A stretch of DNA of 64,000 nt from Tigheibacillus halophilus (GTDB lineage Bacteria; Bacillota; Bacilli; Bacillales; Amphibacillaceae): assembly GCF_042683165.1 (NCBI RefSeq), contig NZ_JBHUIZ010000015.1, positions 186,001 to 250,000 of the forward strand, read 5' to 3'. The notes under the pieces are model-generated. The model saw only the letters and a list, made by a program, of their open reading frames with translations, was not told the DNA's origin and did not search any database. Positions 8,585 to 17,847 of this stretch are shown piece after piece. A program made the position numbers and the translations under genes. Position 1 is the stretch's first letter. Every line of letters starts with the position of its first letter.

Positions 8585-9520
8585 TTATTTTTTATTTCTT
8601 AAAATATGGCTCATAAAGTTCAACATTGTCATTGCTGCTACTCGTGGTGTTGCATTAGTAGGGTCATATTGTGGCGCCACCTCAACAAGGTCAAAACAAA
8701 TCACATTTCCCTTTTCAGCAATTCCTACTAATATATCATTAAGAAAATTGAACGAAAATCCTCCTGGAGAAGGAGAGCCAGTTCCGGTTGCCAATGATAT
8801 ATCGAAGCAGTCAATATCAATGGTGACATAATATTTATCAGCTTCAGGTATTTTGTCTATTACTTTTTCCACCCCAAGGTTGTACGCTTCTTTAGCAGAA
8901 ATTAAATTGACCCCATATTCATAGGCTGCATCAAAGTCTTCTTTTCTACTGCTTCCTAAACCACGCAATCCAATTTGTGTAATATCCTTGATATGCTCCA
9001 TTTCAGACATTCTACGCATCGGACTTCCATTACCCAAAGTTTGTCCTCCCGGAGCATCGGACCAATCTAAGTGAGCATCTAATTGTATTACTGAAACTGA
9101 CTCTTCCGCGGCTAACCCCCGGGCTACAGGAATAGATATGGAATGATCGCCTCCCATAATTGCAGGGATAATTCCTTTTCTCCTGATATTTTTAACCGCC
9201 CACTCAATATTATTAAATGATCTTTCAATATCACCAGTTACTATGTCCGCATCGCCATAGTCTACGATTTTCCAGGGTGCCCCTAGCAGGGTCTCTTTAT
9301 ATTCAGGATCGTAAAAACCAGCATCTCCTCTGCTATAATGTGTAGATACTTCTCGAATTCGACGAGGACCGAACTTAGTTCCACTTAAGAAACCAACACC
9401 CGTATCATATGGCACGCCTAATACTGCAATATCTGCATCTAATTCATCTACAGTTGTACAAATAGGGTATTTAGCAAATGAACAAATACCCGTTATTGGA
9501 AGATTAACACTATTATCCAT
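8585..9520 (-). CDS. Ureohydrolase (agmatinase/arginase family)
   Basis: About 311-residue binuclear-manganese (or nickel) hydrolase that releases urea from a guanidino compound. The metal motifs are all present: GGDHS (His about residue 126), DAHLDW and IDIDCFD. The substrate loop TGTGSPSPGG resembles agmatinase-type enzymes, and EVAPQYD replaces the commoner EVNPxxD. The frame can be read from an ATG at 9529, but its AAAGGAG site touches that codon; the ATG at 9520 has proper spacing and is preferred. It is co-directional with, and downstream of, a GltS-like symporter and a divergent LysR gene. Agmatinase, guanidinobutyrase and other guanidino-acid hydrolases are all possible. Confidence 0.85.
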   Translation of the reverse strand: MDNSVNLPITGICSFAKYPICTTVDELDADIAVLGVPYDTGVGFLSGTKFGPRRIREVSTHYSRGDAGFYDPEYKETLLGAPWKIVDYGDADIVTGDIERSFNNIEWAVKNIRRKGIIPAIMGGDHSISIPVARGLAAEESVSVIQLDAHLDWSDAPGGQTLGNGSPMRRMSEMEHIKDITQIGLRGLGSSRKEDFDAAYEYGVNLISAKEAYNLGVEKVIDKIPEADKYYVTIDIDCFDISLATGTGSPSPGGFSFNFLNDILVGIAEKGNVICFDLVEVAPQYDPTNATPRVAAMTMLNFMSHILRNKK

Positions 9521-9611
9521 GTAAAACATTCTCCTTTACAATTTTATATACACATCATCACTGCTATAAGTTGTAATGCTGAAATCTAACAAATGGGTTA
9601 AATGATAGCTG

Positions 9612-10814
9612 TTATGCAATCAAATTGGCTATAAAAAGAAATACTGGTACTCCTACAATATCAGTTAAGACAGTGCCGGCTACAGGTATGATTAAAAAAG
9701 CTTTTTTGGAGTAAACACCATATTTCTGACATATTGCATCCATTACTACAAGACCATTTGGAGTTGCGCCAAGTCCATGTCCAATAAACCCCGCTGCTAA
9801 TACTGCAGCATCATAATTTCTGCCCATTACCTTAAACATAATAAACATAGCTATAAGCACAGTTACTATCGTTTGAACGATGAGTATTACGGTTAATGGA
9901 AGAGCCAAATCATACAGTTCCCAAATTTTTAATTTCATCATTGCCATAACTAAAAACATATTTAGAGAAACTGTAGATATCAAGTCCATTGATTGATCTG
10001 AGAGCTTAACAATCTGCATTTTATCGTTAAAGGAGCGAAAAAATATCCCTAGAAATAGGCTAAAGATATGCCCTGGTATTGAAAAACCTGTAATACTCGT
10101 AATCCAATCAGCTGTAGGCATCCCTATAGCAAGAATAACAAAAATGATCGACCCTGCTATAAATACATTTTGACTGGTGATTTTGTCTTCCTTATTCTCC
10201 TTCAATTCCTGTGACAGTTCCTCTATAGACTCAGATTCCAACGTGGCTGCTTCCAATTTCACCCCATTTTTCTTAAGTAACCAATTTCCAACAGGTCCGC
10301 CAAGTAATGATCCCGCTATCAATCCATAAGTTGCTGCTGCCATCCCTACAGTCAGAGCACTGCTTTCTCCCAATGATTCTATAACAGGAGCCAATGACCC
10401 CGCCATACCGTGTCCACCTTGCATGGATGGATAACCAGCCATAAGCCCAATAAGCGGAGACGTACCTGTTAAAAAGGCCATTCCTGCACCAACACTATTT
10501 TGAACAATTACTAACAACCAACAAACCAACACATACAGTACAAGTAATTTCCCACCTTTTTTAAGAAGGTTCAATCCTGAAGTCAATCCTATGGTTACAA
10601 AAAAGATGTACATAAACAAATCATATAAAGTGTCGTCGAATTCAAAAACCATTAAATTCATTTCTTTTAGAACTAACATAAGTACTGCGAAACCAAAGCC
10701 GCCAATCACTGGAGCCAGAATAGAATATTTCCAAAAAAATTTATATTTGTTTCTAATCCAAGCTCCTATCATAAGCAACAAGGCACCTAAACCTGCGAAA
10801 GTAATAATATCCAA
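9612..10814 (-). CDS. Sodium/glutamate symporter (ESS/GltS-like family)
   Basis: 400-residue membrane protein with about ten hydrophobic segments and the two inverted signature loops of the ESS family: YPSMQGGHGMAGSLAPVIES in the first half and GFIGHGLGATPNGLVVMDAI near the C-terminus. Known members co-transport glutamate with sodium; the substrate here may differ. The first standard start (TTG at 10814) lies 23 bases from the only good ribosome site, AAGGAGG at 10838-10844. In-frame ATA (10829) and ATT (10826) codons sit at more normal spacing, so translation may begin up to six codons upstream on a near-cognate codon. It is probably co-transcribed with the ureohydrolase and controlled by the divergent LysR protein. 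Confidence 0.85.
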   Translation of the reverse strand: MDIITFAGLGALLLMIGAWIRNKYKFFWKYSILAPVIGGFGFAVLMLVLKEMNLMVFEFDDTLYDLFMYIFFVTIGLTSGLNLLKKGGKLLVLYVLVCWLLVIVQNSVGAGMAFLTGTSPLIGLMAGYPSMQGGHGMAGSLAPVIESLGESSALTVGMAAATYGLIAGSLLGGPVGNWLLKKNGVKLEAATLESESIEELSQELKENKEDKITSQNVFIAGSIIFVILAIGMPTADWITSITGFSIPGHIFSLFLGIFFRSFNDKMQIVKLSDQSMDLISTVSLNMFLVMAMMKLKIWELYDLALPLTVILIVQTIVTVLIAMFIMFKVMGRNYDAAVLAAGFIGHGLGATPNGLVVMDAICQKYGVYSKKAFLIIPVAGTVLTDIVGVPVFLFIANLIA

Positions 10815-10864
10815 TTGTAAAGTAATTATTATGTTATCCTCCTTCTAATTAAATTAAATTTAGG

Positions 10865-10878
10865 TGATAACGCTTTCT
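10865..10878. promoter_or_regulatory. Candidate cre site
   Basis: TGATAACGCTTTCT matches the Bacillus CcpA operator consensus TGWNANCGNTNNCA except at the last base. It lies in the divergent promoter region between the GltS-like and LysR genes and would allow carbon catabolite repression. Confidence 0.4.
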
Positions 10879-10921
10879 GATATGTTGCACTTGTAATAAT
10901 AATCTATATATTTTATAATTT

Positions 10922-10963
10922 CAAATACGTATTTGTTATTAATTTATAACTTGAAGTTATAAA
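10922..10963. promoter_or_regulatory. Two palindromes in the gltS-like/lysR intergenic region
   Basis: CAAATACGTATTTG (10922-10935) is a perfect 14-bp palindrome. Nine bases later TTTATAACTT-G-AAGTTATAAA (10943-10963) is a perfect 21-bp palindrome that ends just before the lysR ribosome site (TGGAGG). LysR proteins bind T-N11-A dyads upstream of divergent targets, so these are candidate autoregulatory and activation sites for the adjacent LysR protein. Confidence 0.55.
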
Positions 10964-10977
10964 AATGGAGGCTGAAA

Positions 10978-11862
10978 ATGAATATTCAAGAATTGAGGTG
11001 CTTTGAAGCTGTTTCAAGAAATAAAAAGTTTATTTTGGCTGCAGAAGAATTACATATATCTCAGCCTGCGTTAAGTAATACTATCAAACGTTTAGAAAAA
11101 AAAGTCGGATATAAATTATTGGAAAGAAGTACAAAAGAATTATCACTCACCGAGTTAGGACAAGTTTTCAATAATCATGTATGTCATTTATTAAGTCAAT
11201 TTGACAACACTGTGGATGATTTGGAACAAATAAAGATTTCGGGAGGGGGAAAATTAAAAATAGGGATAATTGAGTCCTCTAGATATTTAATGCCTCAAAT
11301 TATTAAACAGTTTAAGCAAGTTTATCCTGAAATCGGTATTCAAATTATGGAAATGAGTCCAGTAGCGATAGAGGAAGCCCTTAACAATTACGATATTCAC
11401 TTGGGAATTACATCTGATATAAAATCCGACCACAAGCTTACGTATTCTTCTATTAAGCAAGAACAACTTTCTTTAGCTATTCCTATGAATCATAAATTTG
11501 CCAATTTAACCAGCATCAATATGATTGATCTTCAAGAAGAAACACTCATTCATAGCCTTTCTGGATTTGGAATAAGAAAAATAATAGTAGATGCTTGCAA
11601 TACTGCGGGATTTAAACCACATATTTTATATGAAACTGAAAGTTTGGAGTTAGCAAGCAATTTAGTGGAAATTGGCATAGGAGTTTCCGTAATGCCTGAC
11701 AGTTATTTAAAGTCAAATGCAAATAAGAGGATTAAAATAGTCAGTTTTAAAGATAATATTTATAAAAGATCCGTTTATATTGCATATCATTCCCAGCGGT
11801 ATTTGCAGTCTTCTTTTCATGATCTTATTTTAATCATAAAAAAAATTACTCATAGTAAATAG
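10978..11862 (+). CDS. LysR family transcriptional regulator
   Basis: 294-residue regulator. The N-terminal winged helix-turn-helix is typical (LRCFEAVSRNKKFILAAEEL, then HISQPALSNTIKRLEKKVG, and LLERSTKELSLTELG). A periplasmic-binding-protein-like effector domain spans about residues 88-290. The ATG follows a TGGAGG site. It is divergent from the GltS-like symporter and ureohydrolase genes, so it is expected to activate them in response to the transported compound or a metabolite. Confidence 0.92.
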   Translation: MNIQELRCFEAVSRNKKFILAAEELHISQPALSNTIKRLEKKVGYKLLERSTKELSLTELGQVFNNHVCHLLSQFDNTVDDLEQIKISGGGKLKIGIIESSRYLMPQIIKQFKQVYPEIGIQIMEMSPVAIEEALNNYDIHLGITSDIKSDHKLTYSSIKQEQLSLAIPMNHKFANLTSINMIDLQEETLIHSLSGFGIRKIIVDACNTAGFKPHILYETESLELASNLVEIGIGVSVMPDSYLKSNANKRIKIVSFKDNIYKRSVYIAYHSQRYLQSSFHDLILIIKKITHSK

Positions 11863-12024
11863 GTAAGCGGCAAGTAAATCAATCTATACTGTTTCTATGT
11901 CGGCATTTATTATCAGCTATCAGTGATCTGAAGGTTACAATACCTGTTGAATGAAAAATGAGGTGGAGCTTACTATCAAATAATCACTCCATATTTTTAA
12001 TAGGACTTTCATTGTCCCATGCTC

Positions 12025-12060
12025 AAAAGGTGAAGCTCCGTTATTGGCATCCACCTTTTT
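12025..12060 (+). terminator. Probable intrinsic terminator after lysR
   Basis: AAAAGGTG (12025-12032) pairs with CACCTTTT (12052-12059) across a 19-base loop and runs into T residues. The outer bases ATGCT and AGCAT extend the symmetry. Since the stem has A and T tracts on both sides, it could also serve the decayed minus-strand gene that ends at 12121. Confidence 0.45.
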
Positions 12061-12120
12061 ATTTAGCATTCCTTCCCAGTGGGTGTGCCTTAAGTAAAGT
12101 GATAATTTATTTGTAAAAGC

Positions 12121-13544
12121 TTAATTACTATAAAGCACGTTATATAAACGTTTGAGTGTTTTGGGAATAATATCTTCCTGCATACTGGAAAATCCAATAA
12201 TAAGTTTGATTTTCCCCTTTTCCAAATGTTTATTCATTTTAATAGAGTATCGTTGTAACGTATATATTTCTAATTTTTCTTCCTTTGCTTTTTGTATTAC
12301 CTCATCGTAACTTTTATTAGTATAAAAAGTTGCCAAGAAATGTAAGCCGGCGGGTATATCGTGTATATATACCTTTTCTTTAAATAAAGCTTGAAGGGCA
12401 TTGATCATTCGTGTTCTATTATTATTGTAATACTTATTCATCTTTTTTATATGCTTTTGGTATTCACCACTATCGATGAAATGGTATAGCGTATATAGTT
12501 GTAATAAATTACACTCCTGTGTCCAATCAGAAAAAAAACGTTTATATTTTTCTAATAATTTGGGTGGCAGAACCATGTAACTTATCCGAAAACTAGGAAG
12601 AAGTGTTTTAGAAAAACTTCCTAAATAAATTACCTTATCATTATTACTTAAGCTATATAAAGATGGGGTGTAATCTGAGTTATAGATAAATTCACTATCA
12701 TAATCATCTTCGACAATGTAATGATTCTCATCCTTATTAGTAACCCAATTTAATAATTGAATTCTTCTGGAAATAGGCATTATAGTGCCAGTAGGAAATT
12801 GATGGGAAGGTGTTATAAATAAAAAATTAGGGTCTGCTTTCTTTACTTCATCCATAATAACACCTTGGTTATCTAAGTGGATGGAAGTGATATTCATATT
12901 TAAATTATTAAGCAGCTTGTATATTCTAGGGTAACCGGGATTTTCGACAGCAACTTTTGTAACAGGAGGTTCCATAGCATGATAGATAATTGAGAAACCA
13001 ATGTTTGGGTGCTTGATCCAAAAACAATTTGTTCAGGTTCACATTTAACCCCGCGAGTTAACGCAATTAGATTGGCGACTTTTTCTCGAACACTGTATGG
13101 CCCCTGGGAGTGAGGAATATCAGAAAGCTCGATATAATGTTCTCTGATCGCTTTTTGTTGGGCTTTCATCCACTGCTGAAAAGGAAATTTGAAACCGTTG
13201 GATTTTATGTGTGACAAGGAAAGCCAACCATCTTTAGGGGTTAAATCTTCTTTAAGATGCACAGGCAGTGTGCTTTTTTTAGTGTTTTTATCAAGCATAG
13301 TAATGTTTTCAACAAAATATCCCTTTTTTTCAATAGAATAAGTGTAACCTTCCGCAAATAGCTGATTGTAGGCGTTAGTAACGGAATTAACACTTACATT
13401 TAATTCTGATGCAAGTTGTCTTTTTGAGGGGAGCTGATCACCAAAGGAAAGTTTCTGTTCTAAAATAAGTTGTTTAATATGGTTATAAATTTGTTTATAA
13501 AGAAAACTGGATCCTTTATCTTTATTTAAATAAAGATTAAACAT
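12121..13544 (-). pseudogene. Frameshifted MocR/PdxR-type regulator (GntR helix-turn-helix fused to aminotransferase-like domain)
   Basis: The N-terminal part (13544 down to about 12975) carries a GntR winged helix (IYNHIKQLILEQKLSFGDQL followed by PSKRQLASELNVSVNSV) and the start of a fold-type I PLP domain (REKVANLIALTRGVKCEPEQ). The remainder continues in another frame from about 12975 (EPPVTKVAVENPGYPRIYKL onward, with the lysine-region motif YLGSFSKTLLPSFR). Joining the two gives a normal MocR order, and the span of 1,424 bases is one short of a multiple of three, so a single-base deletion near 12972-12978 explains the break. MocR proteins usually regulate a neighbouring amino-acid or vitamin B6-related pathway; here the neighbour is the decayed hydrolase gene at 13750. 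A sequencing error is the alternative. Confidence 0.82.
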
Positions 13545-13709
13545 TTTATGTTCCTTTCTGCTTTATGCATTCATTAAAATATGTAGTGATACGGTCGCAT
13601 TTCTTAAGGAATATAAAACAGAGGATACCAATCTGGTACCATCCAATTGTTGTTTTTGGTACTTTATATTATAGCACAGATGTGTATTATGTTATCTAAG
13701 CATTTCGAA

Positions 13710-13723
13710 TGTAAGCGCTGTCT
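13710..13723. promoter_or_regulatory. Possible cre-like site
   Basis: TGTAAGCGCT matches the first ten positions of a CcpA operator exactly, but the final CA is degenerate. It lies upstream of the decayed M20 hydrolase gene and just before its AAGGAGGAGG ribosome site. Confidence 0.25.
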
Positions 13724-13749
13724 CTGGAGTTTAAGGAGGAGGAAGCTGT

Positions 13750-14978
13750 TTGGTGGTTGATATGAATAATATGATTGAACGATTCAATTTAATGGCTGAA
13801 GTGGGGAGCACGCCTCAAGGTGGAATTAGTCGTTTAGCCTTATCTGAGGAAGACAAGCAAGCTAGAGATTTATTAGTTTCATGGATGAAAGAACTGAATT
13901 TATTAGTTAGTATCGATGATGTTGGAAATGTTTATGGAAAAATGGAGGGGAAAAACCCACATGCAAGTCCGTTGGTATTAGGTTCCCATCTTGATATTCC
14001 ATAGAAAATGCTGGAATATATGATGGCATACTAGGGATCTTAGTTCCTTTAGAAATAATAAGGGTATTTAAAGAAAAATCAATTATACCGGAAAGGCCCA
14101 TTATTGTGGCTAATTTTACGAATGAAGAAGGCTTTCGCTTTAAACCATTAATGTCTGGCAGCGGAGTATTATCAGGTGATTTTGATATCGGGGATGTGTA
14201 TAAAGATAAAGATAGTAAAGGTAAAAGTTTTAAGGAAGAGCTTGAGAAAATTGGTTATTTAGGTTCCGAGGAAAATCGTTTGGATAAAGCTCATGCTTTT
14301 ATTGAACTGCATCAAGAACAGGGGCCAATTCTGGACTTAGAAAAAACGCCCATTGGAGTGGTAGCGGGGATTTTAGGGCTGACTTGGCTAACGGTTACAC
14401 TCGAAGGAAGAACAGACAATTCAGGCCCTACTCCTATGTATGCAAGAAAAGACACTTTAGCATCAGCTGCAAAAATGATTGCATTTGCTGAAGGGTTTGC
14501 TTCAGAAATAAGCAAGAATGCCATTGTAACCATAGGTAAGATAATTAATGAGCCAAACGATATTAATGCTGTGCCAGGACTAACCCAATTTAGCCTGGAT
14601 ATAAGAGATATTGATATTGAGGCAAGAATCAAAGGGGTAGAAAAGTTAAAAGAGAAACTAAAAGAAATGGCTAAAGACTATAGAGTGAAAATAACGTTTG
14701 AATTAGAGTGGGAAATGGACGCAACGATATTTTCTTCTAATCTAAATAATATAGTAAGAGAAGCTATCGCGTATCATGATTATCCTAGTAGAGAAATTGT
14801 CAGCGGAGCAGGGCATATTTCTACCAATATGAATAATTTATGTCCAACAGCTATGGTTTTTGTCCCTAGCATTAATGGGGTAAGCCATAGCCCGGAAGAA
14901 AAAACAAATTGGGAAGACATAGAGAAAAGTGTACACATATTAACCTATATCATGAAAAAAATAGCAGAAATAAAGTGA
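13750..14978 (+). pseudogene. Frameshifted M20-family amidase (N-carbamoyl-L-amino acid hydrolase / allantoate amidohydrolase type)
   Basis: The first part (TTG start at 13750 behind AAGGAGGAGG) runs to GSHLD, the first metal-ligand motif, and then meets a stop at 14002. Reading resumes in another frame with ENAGIYDGILGI, and continues with VANFTNEEGFRF (metal and catalytic Glu), ELHQEQGPILD and GAGH near the C-terminus (from 14106 in an uninterrupted frame). The whole span of 1,229 bases is one short of a multiple of three, giving about 410 codons, the normal size for this family, so a single base is missing near 13990-14004. The enzyme would cleave a carbamoyl or ureido group from an amino acid or allantoate. 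It neighbours a truncated hydantoinase B gene, which suggests a former hydantoin/ureide pathway. Confidence 0.85.
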
Positions 14979-15026
14979 TTCATGTATTAGTTGACTGAAA
15001 ATTAAAAATTAAAGGAAGAATATGCA

Positions 15027-15557
15027 ATGGAAAATAACACCATTTCATCTGAACAATTAGCAATCATGTCTAGCCGTATTGCAGGTATAGCTAAGCATAT
15101 GACATATGTGCTGCAAAGCAGTGCTCGCTCTAGCATCATGAGTGGCTCCCGTGATTTTTCAACTGCTGTTTGTGATGGTAAAGGAGACGTTATTTCCTTG
15201 CCTGATGGATTGCCAGTACATGTTACAAACATGAGTGTAACAACGAAATCTTTTATCCAATATCATGGTGAAAATTTTAAAGAAGGAGATGCATATTTAA
15301 ATAATTCACCTTATCACGGTAACACGCATATGGCCGATTACACTATATGTATACCTGTTTTTTATGAAGAGGAATTAATGTTTTATTGTACCATTCGAGG
15401 ACATCAAGCCGATGTTGGAAATAGTATTCCAACGACTTACAATTTCAAAGCAAGAAATATATATGAAGAAGGCGCTCCATGTTTTCCTTGCGTTAAAATT
15501 CAGGAAAACTTAGGGTTGGTAGAGGTGGAAACAGTAATAATGCTGCGTGATATTTAA
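15027..15557 (+). pseudogene. Truncated hydantoinase B / N-methylhydantoinase B subunit (HyuB-like)
   Basis: 176 codons that match the N-terminal third of HyuB/oxoprolinase-beta proteins, which are usually about 550-600 residues: SSARSSIMSGSRDFSTAVCD, LPVHVTNMS and NNSPYHGNTHMADYT are typical. The frame ends at 15557 and nothing resembling the rest of HyuB, or the partner HyuA, follows before the next intact gene. A ribosome site (AAAGGAAG) precedes the ATG, so the fragment could be translated, but it lacks most of the fold. It is the third broken gene in a row. Confidence 0.8.
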
Positions 15558-15663
15558 TTGTAATTACGTCTTGTGTGGTCAGTGAGCAAACGCTCACCCG
15601 GCTTTAGAATTTATATATGCATCGGTATAATGATCAAAAATAAAAGAATATTTTACAATGTTT

Positions 15664-15694
15664 AAAATGTAACCATTTACATTTTGGTTATAAT
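15664..15694 (+). promoter_or_regulatory. Candidate promoter with overlapping operator
   Basis: AAAATGTAA (15664-15672) is mirrored by TTACATTTT (15677-15685) with a CCAT spacer, immediately followed by GGT and a consensus -10 box TATAAT (15689-15694). No clear -35 hexamer is visible, so a regulator bound at the repeat could control transcription toward the SSS symporter gene at 15999. Confidence 0.45.
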
Positions 15695-15801
15695 ATTTTA
15701 TACTTGTACCTACTGGTTATGAACAGTTTAAGATTAACACTTAAAATATCTTTTTACTATATAGGAGGGATTGCTTATAACACCTTATCAAGAATTAAAA
15801 C

Positions 15802-15831
15802 ATATGTGGTAATGACAACATTACCACATAT
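15802..15831. repeat. 13-bp perfect hairpin
   Basis: ATATGTGGTAATG (15802-15814) pairs with CATTACCACATAT (15819-15831) around an ACAA loop. There is no strong T-run after it. It overlaps the end of a short 13-codon frame and lies between the decayed block and the SSS symporter, so it may be a weak terminator or a leader structure. Confidence 0.55.
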
Positions 15832-15998
15832 TTAACATAGATTAGAAGAATAATTTTGGATGAATTTGAAATGGGTTTAATGGAAAATTGATGGACTTTA
15901 TCCTTTAGTTAAAAATGCAATAAAACTATTTTTATAAGCGGTGGGGTTCGAAGCGGTTTACAAAACAAGCGATCAATTTTAAAGGAGGGGTTCTGAAA

Positions 15999-17792
15999 TT
16001 GAGTATAGAAAACTGCATTGTCCTTGCTACGATGGGTGTCTATCTTTTGTTTATGCTGTGGATCGGTCGAAGAACTTCTCATAGTGTCAGTGATTTGGAT
16101 AGTTATATACTGGCAGGCCGAAATTTATCTTGGCCAATGTTAGCAATGACATATCTTGCGACGGTTGCTAGCACAGTGCAACTATTGGGGCAGCCAGGCC
16201 TAGCGTATGACAACGGTTTTTCTTTATATTTTTGGGAAAAAATTGTGGTTATCACGGTGATTGTTTTACTCGTTGTTCCCCTTGCACGACGATTAAGAAA
16301 ATTGGAAGTATCAACGATTGCAGATATAGCTTTAGCAAGATTTCCTGATAGCAAAAGAATACATTATATCTTGACAATAACGCAGGTTATATGGGGAATC
16401 TTTGTTGCAGCACTTTCAGTTTTTGGTGGTTCATTATTAGTAACAACAGTAACGGGTATCCCGTTGCCAATATCGTTAGTGATTATTGTCGGGGTTACTT
16501 TAGGTTACACAATACTGGGAGGACTAAGTGCTGTTGTAGTTACCGATGCAGCTCAATGGGGCATCATTATTTTAGGTTCTGCTATATTTCTACCCCTTTT
16601 ATATATAGTAGCGGAACCGTTTACAACATTTTTTTCACAGTATGTTGGAACAGATGGCTTTTCTTTGACTCAGTTAGGTTCAGCTTCCAACATAAAGCCT
16701 GGTTTTACCGACATATACACTTTACCAGTCGCACCGCTAACCGCTATTGCTTTTTTAATAACATCTGGGAGTTTACCAGCAGTAGATCCCAGTTATGCGC
16801 AAAGACTCTTATCTGCTAGGAGTGAGCGTGAGGGGCAAAAGGGGTTATTCGTTTTTGGCATAGTTTATTTATTACTTATGACTTTAATCTTAACAGTTGG
16901 AATGTATGGTGCTGGACTAAGACCGCACCTTGAAAATCCCGATCAAATTTTACTGATTATGGCACAGGATTATCTGCCACTATTTGGTAAAGCACTATTT
17001 TTAACTGCTGTTGCAGCTGCAGCAATGTCGACTGTCTCATCTTACTTAAATGTTACAGCTGGATTAATAGTTAAAAATCTCATTCTTGAGTTAGTTCCTG
17101 ATCTTTCACAGAAAAAACAAATTTTTTGGGCACGTATTTGCACAGTGATTGTTGCTGTAATAACCTTATCGTTTGCACCTATCGCCAGTAATGGGCTTGC
17201 CGTGGCAGCGGTTGCCGCACAGGTAATATTAATTGCTGCAATGGGCCCACTTATCTATTTAATATTGTTTTGGCGCAGACTTACTGAAAGGGCAGCTTTT
17301 TGGGGGACCCTTATAACAACTGTCGTAACGTTTGTATTAATGATTGTTGTTGGAGGGCCTAATGCTGCTGTATTAGGACCAGGGTTATTTGGACTTCCAG
17401 TGCAATTTTGGGGATTCATTGTTGCTGGCATTACCTTCGGAGGTTTGAGTTTTACAGAAGCATATTCTACAGTGAATCTTGCTCCAAAATTTCAATCGTT
17501 ATTTAGTACCAAATCACAGCGCGTACGGATATCCAAGAAACCAATAATGATTGTTTGTACCATGTGGTTTGTATTATTTATTCCATGGGGATATATGAAA
17601 ATCACTGGAACACAATTTGCATTTCCAGTTTTAAGTGGTAAGTTTTCGTTTTTTTCGGATGTTTTATTATTGGCAGCTGCGGCCATTGTTTTTGTTGTTA
17701 GTATTTATCTGATCATTTATTTAATAAAGTTTTTACGCGGCAATAAATATGAAGACGTAGATAATCAGGTGAAAAAACAACACATCAATTAA
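15999..17792 (+). CDS. Sodium:solute symporter (SSS family)
   Basis: 597-residue membrane protein with about 13-14 transmembrane segments. The N-terminus (DLDSYILAGRNLSWPMLAMT) and the segment GYTILGGLSAVVVTDAAQW are typical of the SSS family, as is AAAAMSTVSSYLNVTAGLIV. It starts at TTG 15999 behind AAAGGAGGGG. Compared with short SSS proteins it has an extended C-terminal region with two further helices. The substrate is unknown. The next gene, 55 bases on, is a Gfo/Idh/MocA dehydrogenase, so a polyol, inositol or sugar-acid substrate is possible. Confidence 0.88.
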   Translation: MSIENCIVLATMGVYLLFMLWIGRRTSHSVSDLDSYILAGRNLSWPMLAMTYLATVASTVQLLGQPGLAYDNGFSLYFWEKIVVITVIVLLVVPLARRLRKLEVSTIADIALARFPDSKRIHYILTITQVIWGIFVAALSVFGGSLLVTTVTGIPLPISLVIIVGVTLGYTILGGLSAVVVTDAAQWGIIILGSAIFLPLLYIVAEPFTTFFSQYVGTDGFSLTQLGSASNIKPGFTDIYTLPVAPLTAIAFLITSGSLPAVDPSYAQRLLSARSEREGQKGLFVFGIVYLLLMTLILTVGMYGAGLRPHLENPDQILLIMAQDYLPLFGKALFLTAVAAAAMSTVSSYLNVTAGLIVKNLILELVPDLSQKKQIFWARICTVIVAVITLSFAPIASNGLAVAAVAAQVILIAAMGPLIYLILFWRRLTERAAFWGTLITTVVTFVLMIVVGGPNAAVLGPGLFGLPVQFWGFIVAGITFGGLSFTEAYSTVNLAPKFQSLFSTKSQRVRISKKPIMIVCTMWFVLFIPWGYMKITGTQFAFPVLSGKFSFFSDVLLLAAAAIVFVVSIYLIIYLIKFLRGNKYEDVDNQVKKQHIN

Positions 17793-17847
17793 TATTGCTT
17801 TGGATACTTTTTGATGAAAATAAAGAACAAGGAAGAAGGGAATACAA

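Larger units (their letters stand above)
15582..15998. other. Gene-free stretch before the SSS symporter
   Basis: It contains a small GTGAGC-AAAC-GCTCAC hairpin (15582-15597), an inverted repeat with a TATAAT box and a 13-bp hairpin. It also holds a GGAGGG-led 13-codon frame ending at 15813 that looks like the leftover start of a deleted gene. No intact gene was seen. Confidence 0.5.
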
